Assembly: GCA_017395715.1 (NCBI GenBank)
Contig: JAFQNZ010000114.1
Coordinates: 1 to 18,034 of the forward strand
Direction of reading: 5' to 3'
Length of the DNA stretch: 18,034 nt
Origin: Clostridia bacterium
Lineage (GTDB): Bacteria > Bacillota > Clostridia > Oscillospirales > CAG-272
Position 1 is the first letter of the stretch; each line of letters opens with the position of its first letter. Below are positions 1-7,263 of the stretch, one piece after another. The notes beneath the pieces were generated by a model. That model saw nothing but the letters and a program-made list of their open reading frames with translations. It was not told the DNA's origin and searched no databases. The position numbers and the translations under genes are program-made.

Positions 1-1
1 G

Positions 2-181
2 ATGTGCATTCGCGTACTCGGCGGAACAGGCCGCAGATACGCAAACATTGGTGACGTGGTCGTAGCTTGCGTAAAGAAGGCTACTCCCGAAACACACGCG
101 CACGGACATGAGCGCGGCGCAACCTACGCGCTTTTAGTGGGCTTCTGCCTGATGCTTGTGACCGACGTGCTGCTTGGATAA
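2..181 (+). CDS. Partial chimeric frame: ribosomal protein L14 fragment joined to the C-terminus of a ZIP-type metal transporter
   Basis: The frame is open at the left edge and ends with TAA at 179-181. Its first ~29 codons read MCIRVLGGTGRRYANIGD and then VVVACVKKATP, which is unmistakably an internal part of ribosomal protein L14 (rplN). The remaining ~30 codons read ETHAHGHERGATYALLVGF followed by CLMLVTDVLLG, which resembles the last transmembrane helix and C-terminus of ZIP-family divalent-metal transporters. No natural protein with this arrangement is known to me. The L14 part stops where the normal protein continues with Gly-Gly, and the switch lies near 85-91. Neither half is a complete gene, and no ribosomal operon neighbours follow. 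The likeliest explanation is an assembly misjoin or a rearrangement at a contig end. The downstream sequence is consistent with the true chromosomal gene here being the ZIP transporter. Confidence 0.6.
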   Translation: MCIRVLGGTGRRYANIGDVVVACVKKATPETHAHGHERGATYALLVGFCLMLVTDVLLG

Positions 182-204
182 ATGTTTTATTGACGATATC
201 GGCG

Positions 205-297
205 GTAGGGGTCGACGTCCTCGGCGACCCGTGAACAATCAATTGAAAATACACAAAATTTGTTTGCTTTCGGGTCTTCGAGGACGCCGACCCCTAC
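205..297. repeat. Intergenic inverted repeat of the GTAGGGG type
   Basis: Two 26-base arms at 205-230 and 272-297 are inverted copies that match at 23 of 26 positions; both begin GTAGGGGTCG read inwards from the outer ends. They enclose a 41-base AT-rich centre. Neither arm is followed by a T-run, so a simple terminator is unlikely. GTAGGGG-led palindromic repeats are commonly dispersed in intergenic DNA of gut Clostridia, so this is probably a REP/MITE-like element. That identity is inferred, since only one copy is visible here. Confidence 0.6.
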
Positions 298-341
298 AAG
301 GTGCGTGCGATTTCTCGGCGAATCGAGGATGATCCACACAA

Positions 342-373
342 CAAAAATCCCGACAGATTTTGGTCTGTCGGGA
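342..373 (-). terminator. Rho-independent terminator of hpt
   Basis: A perfect 10-bp stem (TCCCGACAGA at 348-357 with TCTGTCGGGA at 364-373) has a 6-base loop. On the minus strand it is followed by a run of five Us (343-347). It begins just past the hpt stop codon at 380. Confidence 0.9.
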
Positions 374-379
374 CACTTT

Positions 380-940
380 TTATTCTTCGCTATTATACTC
401 GGCTATGTAAGGCAGGTTGCGGTAGTATTCGGCGCAGTCGAGACCGTAGCCGATGACAAAGCGGTCGGGAATGGTGAAAAGGGTATGGTCGGCTTTGACT
501 TCCACCACACGGCGATCGGGCTTGTCGAGCAGGGTGACAAGCGTCAGCGAGAGGGGATTTCTCTCTTTGAGAAGTTTCAACACTTCTGCAAGCGTTCTGC
601 CGGTATCGATAATATCTTCCAAAATCACAACGTGATATTTTGTGACGTCGCGGTCAAGATCCATGAGGATTTTGAGATTGCCCGAAGAAACCGTACCGTC
701 AAAATAACTCTGCACGCGCATGAAAGCCACTTCACACGGTACGCTGACACGGCGGCAGACGTCTGCCATGAAGACAAAAGAGCCTTTCAAAATGCCAACG
801 AGAAGGAGGGGGCGACCGTCATACAGCGCGTCGATCTTGACGGCTACCTTTTTGATTTCTTCCTGTATTTCTTCTTCGGTGATGAGAATGGTTTTGATTC
901 GGTTTTGATAATCCTGAGTGGAGAGAATCGGTTTCATCAT
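380..940 (-). CDS. hpt: Hypoxanthine phosphoribosyltransferase
   Basis: Purine-salvage enzyme that transfers phosphoribose from PRPP to hypoxanthine (and usually guanine) to give IMP or GMP in the cytoplasm. The 186-residue length is typical. Visible family motifs are LKGSF at 51-55, the PRPP-binding loop EDIIDTGRT at 108-116, DKP at 139-141 for purine-ring contact, and the C-terminal FVIGYGLDCAEYYRNLPYI block at 161-179. The start is the first of two ATGs, placed 5 bases after GAAAGG on the minus strand. The gene stands alone with a strong promoter upstream and a hairpin terminator downstream. In many Clostridia hpt lies beside tilS and ftsH; here it borders the truncated remnant of a secreted-protein array, so its usual neighbourhood has been rearranged or is absent. 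Confidence 0.95.
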   Translation of the reverse strand: MMKPILSTQDYQNRIKTILITEEEIQEEIKKVAVKIDALYDGRPLLLVGILKGSFVFMADVCRRVSVPCEVAFMRVQSYFDGTVSSGNLKILMDLDRDVTKYHVVILEDIIDTGRTLAEVLKLLKERNPLSLTLVTLLDKPDRRVVEVKADHTLFTIPDRFVIGYGLDCAEYYRNLPYIAEYNSEE

Positions 941-954
941 TTTTACCTTTCATG

Positions 955-971
955 CTGTTCTTGGAGAACAG
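955..971. promoter_or_regulatory. Palindrome at the hpt transcription start, candidate operator
   Basis: CTGTTCT-TGG-AGAACAG is a perfect 7-3-7 palindrome that overlaps the end of the -10 box and the predicted start site of hpt. It could be an operator or a small 5' leader hairpin. No known regulator is assigned. Confidence 0.35.
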
Positions 972-998
972 TATAGCATATTTTGTCGCAGAATGCAA
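970..998 (-). promoter_or_regulatory. Sigma-A type promoter of hpt
   Basis: Read on the minus strand, TTGCAT (993-998) and TATACT (970-975) are separated by exactly 17 bases, with a TGC just before the -10 box. Transcription would start near 963, about 23 bases before the start codon. Confidence 0.75.
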
Positions 999-1015
999 TC
1001 TTTTTTTCAAAATAG

Positions 1016-1114
1016 AGTGTTGAAAAGTATTTCGCTCACAAGTGGACATATAAATTTACCGTGGAAGACGGTGCGATCAAAGTAACAGAGATTAAGAGAT
1101 ACGATCAGAAATAA
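1016..1114 (+). pseudogene. C-terminal remnant of a fourth array gene
   Basis: After an in-frame TAG at 1013-1015 the frame reads SVEKYFAHKWTYKFTVEDG, then AIKVTEIKRYDQK and TAA at 1112-1114. This is the same C-terminus as in the three downstream paralogues. No start codon or ribosome site precedes it, and everything 5' of about residue 925 of the ancestral protein is gone. The breakpoint lies between the -35 box of hpt (993-998) and 1016. It keeps the family-type terminator directly after its stop. The best explanation is deletion of a former first copy of the array. Confidence 0.88.
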
Positions 1115-1121
1115 CAGAATT

Positions 1122-1158
1122 GAAAAAGCCGAAACTGCTTTTGCGGTTTCGGCTTTTT
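1122..1158 (+). terminator. Terminator of the array remnant
   Basis: A 12-bp stem (AGCCGAAACTGC at 1127-1138, GCGGTTTCGGCT at 1143-1154, one G-U pair) has a TTTT loop and a T-run ending at 1158. It has the same design as the terminators after the next two copies. Confidence 0.9.
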
Positions 1159-1191
1159 CGTGAAATAATTGTGAATTATGCATTATCTTGA

Positions 1192-1220
1192 TTGACAAAA
1201 AGGCGCTTTTATGGTACAAT
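1192..1220 (+). promoter_or_regulatory. Promoter of array gene 1
   Basis: TTGACA (1192-1197) and TACAAT (1215-1220) are separated by 17 bases. The spacer carries AAAAG-GCG-CTTTT, a small palindrome also present in altered form in the promoter of copy 3. A TGTGAATTAT motif ends 11 bases upstream of the -35 box and recurs before copy 2. Confidence 0.85.
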
Positions 1221-1236
1221 TAACTATCATTTGAAT

Positions 1237-1271
1237 AAGGAGGAAGCCGATTGATATCGGCAAACAACATG
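1237..1271 (+). promoter_or_regulatory. Shine-Dalgarno plus hairpin spacer deciding the start of array gene 1
   Basis: AAGGAGGA (1237-1244) is followed by the hairpin GCCGAT-TGAT-ATCGGC (1246-1261) and then ATG at 1269. With the 16-base hairpin folded, the effective gap to ATG is about 8 bases. The same stem with a different loop lies at the same place before copy 2, where no in-frame start is available closer to the Shine-Dalgarno. This supports ATG 1269 over the TTG at 1251, which falls inside the hairpin. Confidence 0.6.
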
Positions 1272-4142
1272 ATGAAAAAACAGATGCGGTTGGCGATTAT
1301 GGCGGTTTTGATTGCCATACTTGCCTTAACGGTGCTCTCATTTACGGTATTTGCAGCGAATGAGGGCGCTCTTACACCTGTGAACGGTGTTTATACGGTA
1401 GAAAATGCCGAACAGTTGATTGGTATTTTCGAGGGTATGGAAAATGGCACATTCTCCGCAACAAGTACCATCAAATTGGCGAACGACATTGACGTTGCGG
1501 GTAAACTCCCCATGGTCCAAAAAGCCTTTACCGGTATATTTGACGGTAACGGTAAGACGATTTCGGGTGTTTCCAATCCGCTCTTTTTGCATTTTAACGG
1601 TACGGCAAAGAATCTGACCCTTCGCGGTAAGATCAGTACAACTGCCGAACAGGGTATTGATAAACAGCCCAAAGTTGCATCCTTTGCGCTGAATACATTC
1701 AAGGCGACCTTGACGAATATCGTCTCTTATGTTGATCTTGAAGTGAAGAATGACGTGTTCTATGCGGGCGGTCTTGTTGGTTCTGCCTTGAGTAATGGTA
1801 CCTTCGTCGGCTGTGAATATCACGGCGAAATGAAGGTGGAATGGGGTCAGGCAAACGGCGCTGTCGGCGGTATTCTCGCGTATTACAAGCCGGATGGTCT
1901 TGCCATTTCATTTGACAAGTGTTATTTCGGCGGCAAGATCACTGTGACAGGCGGTGCTACCAATCAGAAAATTATGATTGGCGGTATTCTCGGACAAAGT
2001 ACAAGCGCAGCGGCTGTTCTGAAAGACTGTGTCAGCAACGGTACGATCACCTCTTCTGTTGCGGCAGGAGATGAGTTTGTCGGCGGTATTTTCGGTCTCA
2101 GCCAAACCAATCAGAATACGATCGAATACTGCTCGAATAAGAGCAATATTACAGCGGTGAAGAATGCCGGCGGTATCCTTGGCGGCATTGCCGCAAACAC
2201 CAAAGTTACGAGCTGCACCAACCACGGCGATATGACTGCTGCGAATGTTGGTGAGTTTTGCGGTAGCGGAAAAGGCTATACATTTACCTGTTTTTCTTCC
2301 TATGATTTTTCTAAAGCTGATAACAAGATCTGCAGTACCGATTTTATGAGCAACAACAGCTACACATCGGAAGCTGTTACCTTGGAAAGAACCTTCACGC
2401 TCGGCGATCTTGAATACGAGGTGTATAATTATTGTACGATCGAGAAGGAAAGCGGTCTTTTGATCCATACGCTGAAAACGATCAAAATGTTCGAAGCATT
2501 TGTTTCGGTTCGTGACGACGGTGATACCGAGGCGTTTCGCTTTGTGATTCTGACTAACGGCACTTGCACTGCCAAGTCAGTCAAGGTTTCGATCCAATTC
2601 AAGGATTATGGCGGTAATGTGATCAAACAGTATACCGGCATACTGGGCGGCGCGAACAGTGATTTGGCGCTGTATTCCTCTGTTGCGGCAAGCGGTGAAA
2701 ATTACTTTGCCGAAGAGGGCTTTGCAATCTTTGGCTGTGTGATTACCGAGGTTCCCGTTGGTGAATGGGGTACGGTAGAACTCACTGTTACCGATACGGA
2801 AAACGGTACCGAATATCTTGAGCCGGTTGAAATCGATGGCTATAAAGAGTATTTGAAAATCGAATCGCTTCCCGATCTCTCTGTTCTTGGTGATGTCAGC
2901 GGCACCTATAACTGCGGACCCGGTCTTATGTCCGATCAGGGCGGCTACACCGAGGAGGATTCCTTCCTGAAGGTGATCTCCAATACATCAAAAGCAAAAT
3001 TTGAAGCATACGTTGAAAGCCTTGAGGACCATGGTTTTGACTTTGTTTCCAAGACAACATTTGACGGAGACGACTATTACACCTACGCGAGATACGGCTC
3101 GTATTTGTATATCTATTACAGCCACCGTGTGAATGAGATCCGCGTGATCGTTGATAATTCGAGTGACCCGCTCTCAAAGATCGCGTACGATTACGTTCCC
3201 AAGGCAGGCGAAAAAGCCGAGTTCTATCAGTATTCGATCAACTATACCATGAATGACCAGAAAGGCTTTGATCCGGTTACATATACGGAAGGCGGCGGTA
3301 TGAACTGCGGCATGATGTATATTCTCAAAACTGCTGATAACAAGATCATTATGATCGACGGCGGCTTCTCTTCGCAGCTTTCTACTCTTGCCAAAAAGCA
3401 TCTTATGAACTTCCTGCGTGAAATCACAGGAACACCTGCAAATGAAAAAGTGACGATTGCCACATGGTTTTTCACGCACGCACACGGTGACCACGTAGCT
3501 GCGGCTCGTGATATCCTTTCGACATACAGCAAGCAAATCGAACTGGAATCGGTTATTTTCAACTTCCCCTCGTATCAGGTGATTCCCGTTGAATACGACA
3601 GCAACACCTTTACCTTGAAGGAAGCGATCAACAGATATTACCCCGATGCACTGTACCACAAGCTTCATACAGGCGAAGCATTTAATTTGGGCAACATTGG
3701 TTTAGAGGTCATTTATACACATGAGGATGGCGTTGGAACGGACGGTAAGACAGAGATCATCGATGACTTTAACTCTACCTCTACCGTACTTAGATTTACC
3801 ATAGACGGAAAGACCTTCATGATCCTCGGTGATATTTTCACCGATGCTCAAGACGCGATCGTTGCGTTTCATAGTGGAGAATATATGAAGAGTGATCTGA
3901 TGCAGGCCGCTCACCATGGATATAACAATATCAGTGGTGTATATGATATGATCCAGCCTCAGATTGTTGTGTTCCCGCAGTCGATGCGTATTGCAAAGGG
4001 TGACTGTGTTCACCAATTTAGATCTGCTACGAAATATGCGACCAAAGGTGAAACCTATTTCGCACACAAGTGGACCTATAAGTTTACCGTGGAAGATGGC
4101 GTGATCAAGTCAGAAGCCATTAAGAGATACGACCAAAAATAA
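1269..4142 (+). CDS. Secreted GLUG-repeat beta-helix protein with C-terminal metallo-beta-lactamase domain (array copy 1)
   Basis: The 957-residue protein, numbered from ATG 1269, begins with a type I signal peptide: Lys/Arg-rich start, hydrophobic stretch, and a VFA-A cleavage site near residue 29. No lipobox or LPXTG motif is seen, so it is probably released or loosely cell-wall bound. Residues ~40-330 form a beta-helix-like region with GLUG-type repeats GGLVG 167-171, GGILA 200-204, GGILG 238-242, GGIFG 272-276 and GGILG 301-305. Residues ~400-525 look like a beta-sandwich, and ~530-640 form a small mixed domain (AYVESLEDHGF). The MBL domain covers ~650-957, with HAHGDH at 737-742, LGD at 853-855 and AHHG at 881-884. 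These are the metal-ligand motifs of MBL hydrolases and most resemble those of ComEC-type domains. Hydrolysis of a phosphoester or similar bond outside the cell is inferred from the fold only; the substrate is unknown. An alternative start is TTG at 1251, which adds six residues. Confidence 0.88.
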   Translation: MMKKQMRLAIMAVLIAILALTVLSFTVFAANEGALTPVNGVYTVENAEQLIGIFEGMENGTFSATSTIKLANDIDVAGKLPMVQKAFTGIFDGNGKTISGVSNPLFLHFNGTAKNLTLRGKISTTAEQGIDKQPKVASFALNTFKATLTNIVSYVDLEVKNDVFYAGGLVGSALSNGTFVGCEYHGEMKVEWGQANGAVGGILAYYKPDGLAISFDKCYFGGKITVTGGATNQKIMIGGILGQSTSAAAVLKDCVSNGTITSSVAAGDEFVGGIFGLSQTNQNTIEYCSNKSNITAVKNAGGILGGIAANTKVTSCTNHGDMTAANVGEFCGSGKGYTFTCFSSYDFSKADNKICSTDFMSNNSYTSEAVTLERTFTLGDLEYEVYNYCTIEKESGLLIHTLKTIKMFEAFVSVRDDGDTEAFRFVILTNGTCTAKSVKVSIQFKDYGGNVIKQYTGILGGANSDLALYSSVAASGENYFAEEGFAIFGCVITEVPVGEWGTVELTVTDTENGTEYLEPVEIDGYKEYLKIESLPDLSVLGDVSGTYNCGPGLMSDQGGYTEEDSFLKVISNTSKAKFEAYVESLEDHGFDFVSKTTFDGDDYYTYARYGSYLYIYYSHRVNEIRVIVDNSSDPLSKIAYDYVPKAGEKAEFYQYSINYTMNDQKGFDPVTYTEGGGMNCGMMYILKTADNKIIMIDGGFSSQLSTLAKKHLMNFLREITGTPANEKVTIATWFFTHAHGDHVAAARDILSTYSKQIELESVIFNFPSYQVIPVEYDSNTFTLKEAINRYYPDALYHKLHTGEAFNLGNIGLEVIYTHEDGVGTDGKTEIIDDFNSTSTVLRFTIDGKTFMILGDIFTDAQDAIVAFHSGEYMKSDLMQAAHHGYNNISGVYDMIQPQIVVFPQSMRIAKGDCVHQFRSATKYATKGETYFAHKWTYKFTVEDGVIKSEAIKRYDQK

Positions 4143-4154
4143 TCTGATAAAAAA

Positions 4155-4188
4155 AGCTGAAACTGCTAAAAGCGGTTTCAGCTTTTTT
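4155..4188 (+). terminator. Terminator of array gene 1
   Basis: A 13-bp stem (4155-4167 with 4171-4183, one G-U pair) has an AAA loop and six Ts. It lies 12 bases after the stop codon. Confidence 0.92.
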
Positions 4189-4222
4189 GCGTTAAGCATT
4201 TGTGAATTATCGCTGGTTTTCA

Positions 4223-4252
4223 TTGACAAGGAATACAACTTTGTGGTATAAT
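4223..4252 (+). promoter_or_regulatory. Promoter of array gene 2
   Basis: TTGACA (4223-4228) and TATAAT (4247-4252) have an 18-base spacer ending in TTTGTGG. TGTGAATTAT lies 12 bases upstream of the -35 box, as it does before copy 1. Confidence 0.9.
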
Positions 4253-4270
4253 TAGCCATAAACTGTGTAT

Positions 4271-4306
4271 GGAGGAAGCCGATTTTGATCGGCTATACGA
4301 ACGATG
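4271..4306 (+). promoter_or_regulatory. Shine-Dalgarno plus hairpin spacer of array gene 2
   Basis: GGAGGAA (4271-4277) is followed at once by GCCGAT-TTTG-ATCGGC (4278-4293) and ATG at 4304. The linear gap from Shine-Dalgarno to ATG is about 27 bases, far too long unless the 16-base hairpin folds, which leaves about 11. An in-frame TGA at 4286-4288 rules out an earlier start. The stem starts 26 bases after the -10 box, exactly as in copy 1. Confidence 0.65.
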
Positions 4307-7159
4307 AAAAAACGGTTGTGCTTGATACTTACGGCAGTTGTGATTGCGATTCTTGCCACCATACTGTTTTCCCTGACAGTATTCGGTGCGGAAACGTCTG
4401 CAGTCACACCTGTGAATAGTGTTTACACGGCGGAAAATGCAGAGCAGTTGATCTGGATTTTTGAAAATACCGGAGCAGGCGGGGTGCCTTTGTCTGCTAC
4501 CATCAAGCTTGCAAACGATATTGACGTAAACGGCAAGTTGCCAATGATAACAAGATCTTTTACCGGTGTGCTTGACGGTAACGGTAAAACAATTTCGGGT
4601 ATTTCAAATCCGCTCTTTTTAGATTTTAAGGGAACGGCAAAGAATCTGACTCTTCGCGGTAAGATCGAAGCTACAGCCGAACAAATGGCAGTTGAAAAAG
4701 CACCCAAAGCGGCAACCTTTGCGCTGAATGCGTTTGAAGCAAACTTTACAAACGTTGTTTCTTACGTTGACCTTCAGGTAAATGCAGACGTGTTCCATGC
4801 CGGCGGTCTTGTTGGTGCTGCCCTTAGCAAGGGTACTTTCGTCGGCTGTGAATATCGCGGTGAAATGACAGTGGCATGGGGTCAGGAATCGGGTGCTGTT
4901 GGTGGTATTCTCGGCTTTTACAAGCCCAACGGTGTTGCCGTTTCGTTCGAGAATTGCTGTTTCGGCGGAAGGATCGCTGTGACAGGCGGCGCTACGAATA
5001 AGAAGCTTGCCATTGGCGGTATTTTGGGTCAAAACGGAAGCGCTGCCGCTTCTTTCAAGAACTGTGTGAGTAACGGTACGATCACCTCTGCGGTAACGGC
5101 AGGGGAGGACTATGTCGGCGGTATTTTCGGCATCAGCGAAACCAATCAGAATACGGTTGAATTTTGCTCCAACAAAAGCACGGTTACAGCGGTGAAGAAT
5201 GCCGGAGGTATCATTGGTGCGATCAAAGCCAACACCAAGATCATAAGTTGCACCAACCACGGAGATATAACTGCTGAAAACGTTGGCGAATTCTGCGGCA
5301 GCGGAAAAGGCTATACCTTTACTACGTTTACATCGTATGATTTTTCGAAGGCTGATAACAAGGTCTGCAGCACCGATTTTGTGAGCAACAGCAGCTACAC
5401 ATCGGAAGCAATGACCTTTGAAAAGACCTTTACGCTCGGTGAGAAGGAATACGAGGTGTACAACCATTGCACCATCGAGAAGGAAAGCGGATGTTTGATC
5501 CAAACGCTGAAAACGATCACACCTTTCGAAGCGTTTGTTTCGACACGCGATGACGGTAATACGCAGGCGTTCCGTTTTGTGATTGTGAGCAACCTTACTT
5601 GTAAGGCACCTTCTATTACAGTTTCGGTTCGGTTTAAGGATTATGGCAATCAAGTGATCAAGAGCTATACCGGCAAACTTGCTTCCCAAAACAGCGATCT
5701 TCACCTCTATTCCGCAGTAGCGGCAAGCGGAGAGAACTACTTTGCGGCAGAAGGCTTTGCACTCTTCGGTTGCGTGATCACTGACGTGCCGGTCGGTGCT
5801 TGGGGCTCGGTGGAGCTGACTGTTACCGATACCGCAAACGGAACTTCCTATCTTGAGCCGGTTGAAATTAGGGGCTATAAAGAATATCTGAAGATGGAAA
5901 CGCTTCCCGATATGTCCTCTCTCGGTGACGTGAGCGGTACCTATAACTGTGGACCCGGTCTTATGTCCGATCAGGGTGGTTATACCGAAGAAGACTCCTT
6001 TATGAAGGTGATTACGAACACCTCGAAAGAAAGATTTGAAGCCTACGTTAAGGGTCTGTCGGAACATGGCTTTACCTTTGTTTCCAAAACGACGCTTGAC
6101 GGAGACGACTATTACACCTACGCAAGATACGGCTCGTTCGTGTACCTCTATTACAACAGCCGCATCAACGAGATCCGAATCATTGCCGACAACTCGAGTG
6201 ACTTGCTTGCAAGCGTTATGAAGCAGGATACCGCGACGGGAAGCGGCAAAGCGGCATTCTATCAGTATTCGATCAACTATTCCGGTCATAACGCCGAAGG
6301 ATACGATCCCGTGGACTACGCAGATGGCGACGGACTTGACTGCGGTATGATGTACATCCTCAAGACTGCCGACAACCGCATCATAATGGTTGACGGAGGA
6401 CACAGCGGTCAGCTGTCTGCTAATGCCAGAAAAGCGCTTTTAGCATTCCTGCGCCAAATCACGGGAACACCCGAGAATAAAAAGGTGAAGATTGCCGCAT
6501 GGTTTTTCACACACGCACACGGTGACCACGTGGCTGCAGCCGGAGATTTTCTGAATGGTTATACCAAGCAGATTGAACTTCAGTCGGTTATTTACAATTT
6601 TCCGTCTTATCAGGTTTTGGCAAACGGCTACGATGGCAACACCTTTACCTTGAAGGATACTCTCAACAGCCGTTATTCCGACGTACTCTACCACAAGCTT
6701 CATACCGGTGAGGTTCTTAATTTCCCCGGCATCAGCTTAGAGGCTATCTATACGCACGAGGATGCGGTTAATGCGGAGGGCTTCAGCGAGATCAAAGACT
6801 TCAACGCGTCTTCGAGTGTTGTCAGATTTAACGTGGACGGCAAGGGCTTTATGATGCTCGGCGACATTTCCAGCGTGGCTGAGGACGCTATTATGGCTAT
6901 GCATAGCAAAGACTATCTGAAGAGTGACGCAATTCAGGTGGCACACCACGGCTATAACAATCTGGTTAAGTTGTATCCTGCCATTGGCGCGAAGATCGCG
7001 TTGTTCTCCAATGCCATGGATGTTTCGAAAGGATACGTTTATTACGTGGTGATGAGAACGGCAAAAGATGCATATTTCGCACATAAGTGGACCTATGGAT
7101 TTACCGTGGAAGATGGTGTGATCAAAACCGAACAGATCAAGAGATACGACCAAAAGTAA
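4304..7159 (+). CDS. Secreted GLUG-repeat beta-helix protein with C-terminal metallo-beta-lactamase domain (array copy 2)
   Basis: This 951-residue paralogue of the preceding gene has the same domain order. The signal peptide ends near VFG-A at residue 29. GLUG-type repeats are GGLVG 167-171, GGILG 200-204, GGILG 238-242, GGIFG 272-276 and GGIIG 301-305, in the same register as copy 1. A beta-sandwich-like part follows at ~405-520 and the small CGPGLMSDQGG domain at ~535-640. The MBL domain has HAHGDH at 737-742, LGD at 852-854 and AHHG at 880-883, so the metal site looks complete. Divergence from copy 1 is spread over the whole gene and is mostly conservative, which suggests both are under selection. 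It has its own promoter and terminator and is not co-transcribed with copy 1 by design. Export and hydrolase fold are well supported; substrate and biological role are not known. Confidence 0.9.
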   Translation: MKKRLCLILTAVVIAILATILFSLTVFGAETSAVTPVNSVYTAENAEQLIWIFENTGAGGVPLSATIKLANDIDVNGKLPMITRSFTGVLDGNGKTISGISNPLFLDFKGTAKNLTLRGKIEATAEQMAVEKAPKAATFALNAFEANFTNVVSYVDLQVNADVFHAGGLVGAALSKGTFVGCEYRGEMTVAWGQESGAVGGILGFYKPNGVAVSFENCCFGGRIAVTGGATNKKLAIGGILGQNGSAAASFKNCVSNGTITSAVTAGEDYVGGIFGISETNQNTVEFCSNKSTVTAVKNAGGIIGAIKANTKIISCTNHGDITAENVGEFCGSGKGYTFTTFTSYDFSKADNKVCSTDFVSNSSYTSEAMTFEKTFTLGEKEYEVYNHCTIEKESGCLIQTLKTITPFEAFVSTRDDGNTQAFRFVIVSNLTCKAPSITVSVRFKDYGNQVIKSYTGKLASQNSDLHLYSAVAASGENYFAAEGFALFGCVITDVPVGAWGSVELTVTDTANGTSYLEPVEIRGYKEYLKMETLPDMSSLGDVSGTYNCGPGLMSDQGGYTEEDSFMKVITNTSKERFEAYVKGLSEHGFTFVSKTTLDGDDYYTYARYGSFVYLYYNSRINEIRIIADNSSDLLASVMKQDTATGSGKAAFYQYSINYSGHNAEGYDPVDYADGDGLDCGMMYILKTADNRIIMVDGGHSGQLSANARKALLAFLRQITGTPENKKVKIAAWFFTHAHGDHVAAAGDFLNGYTKQIELQSVIYNFPSYQVLANGYDGNTFTLKDTLNSRYSDVLYHKLHTGEVLNFPGISLEAIYTHEDAVNAEGFSEIKDFNASSSVVRFNVDGKGFMMLGDISSVAEDAIMAMHSKDYLKSDAIQVAHHGYNNLVKLYPAIGAKIALFSNAMDVSKGYVYYVVMRTAKDAYFAHKWTYGFTVEDGVIKTEQIKRYDQK

Positions 7160-7170
7160 CAGAACTGAAA

Positions 7171-7204
7171 AAGATGAAACCGAGAAAACGGTTTCATCTT
7201 TTTT
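7171..7204 (+). terminator. Terminator of array gene 2
   Basis: A perfect 12-bp stem (AAGATGAAACCG at 7171-7182, CGGTTTCATCTT at 7189-7200) has a 6-base loop and a T-run to 7204, directly after the stop codon. Confidence 0.92.
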
Positions 7205-7207
7205 GCA

Positions 7208-7237
7208 TTGACAGGAAAGCGCTTTTTGTGGTATAAT
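7208..7237 (+). promoter_or_regulatory. Promoter of array gene 3
   Basis: TTGACA (7208-7213) and TATAAT (7232-7237) have an 18-base spacer containing the palindrome AAAGCGCTTT and ending in TTTGTGG, like copy 2. The -35 box begins four bases after the preceding T-run. Confidence 0.9.
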
Positions 7238-7263
7238 AAACCATACTTATATAAGGGGGCTAT

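Noticed and set aside
205..297. Inverted repeat as the terminator of the upstream transporter gene
   Set aside because: The arms are 41 bases apart and no T-run follows, unlike the other terminators in this window.
260..976. Open frame of 238 codons on the plus strand over hpt
   Set aside because: It is antisense to hpt, covers its terminator and promoter, and encodes no recognisable protein.
1251..1268. TTG start codon for array gene 1, 6 bases after AAGGAGGA
   Set aside because: It is well spaced, but it lies inside a hairpin conserved in copy 2, where an in-frame stop forbids the equivalent start. ATG 1269 matches the paralogue N-termini better. It remains a possible alternative.
1750..2260. 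Repeated GGCGGTATT-type DNA as a CRISPR or tandem DNA repeat
   Set aside because: The periodicity is irregular and in codon frame; it reflects GGxxG protein repeats of the beta-helix.
4619..6403. Long open frame (594 codons) on the minus strand opposite array gene 2, and a similar one opposite copy 3 (8671-10035)
   Set aside because: They are antisense to clearly coding genes with strong motifs, have no ribosome site or recognisable domains, and arise from the codon bias of the repetitive genes.
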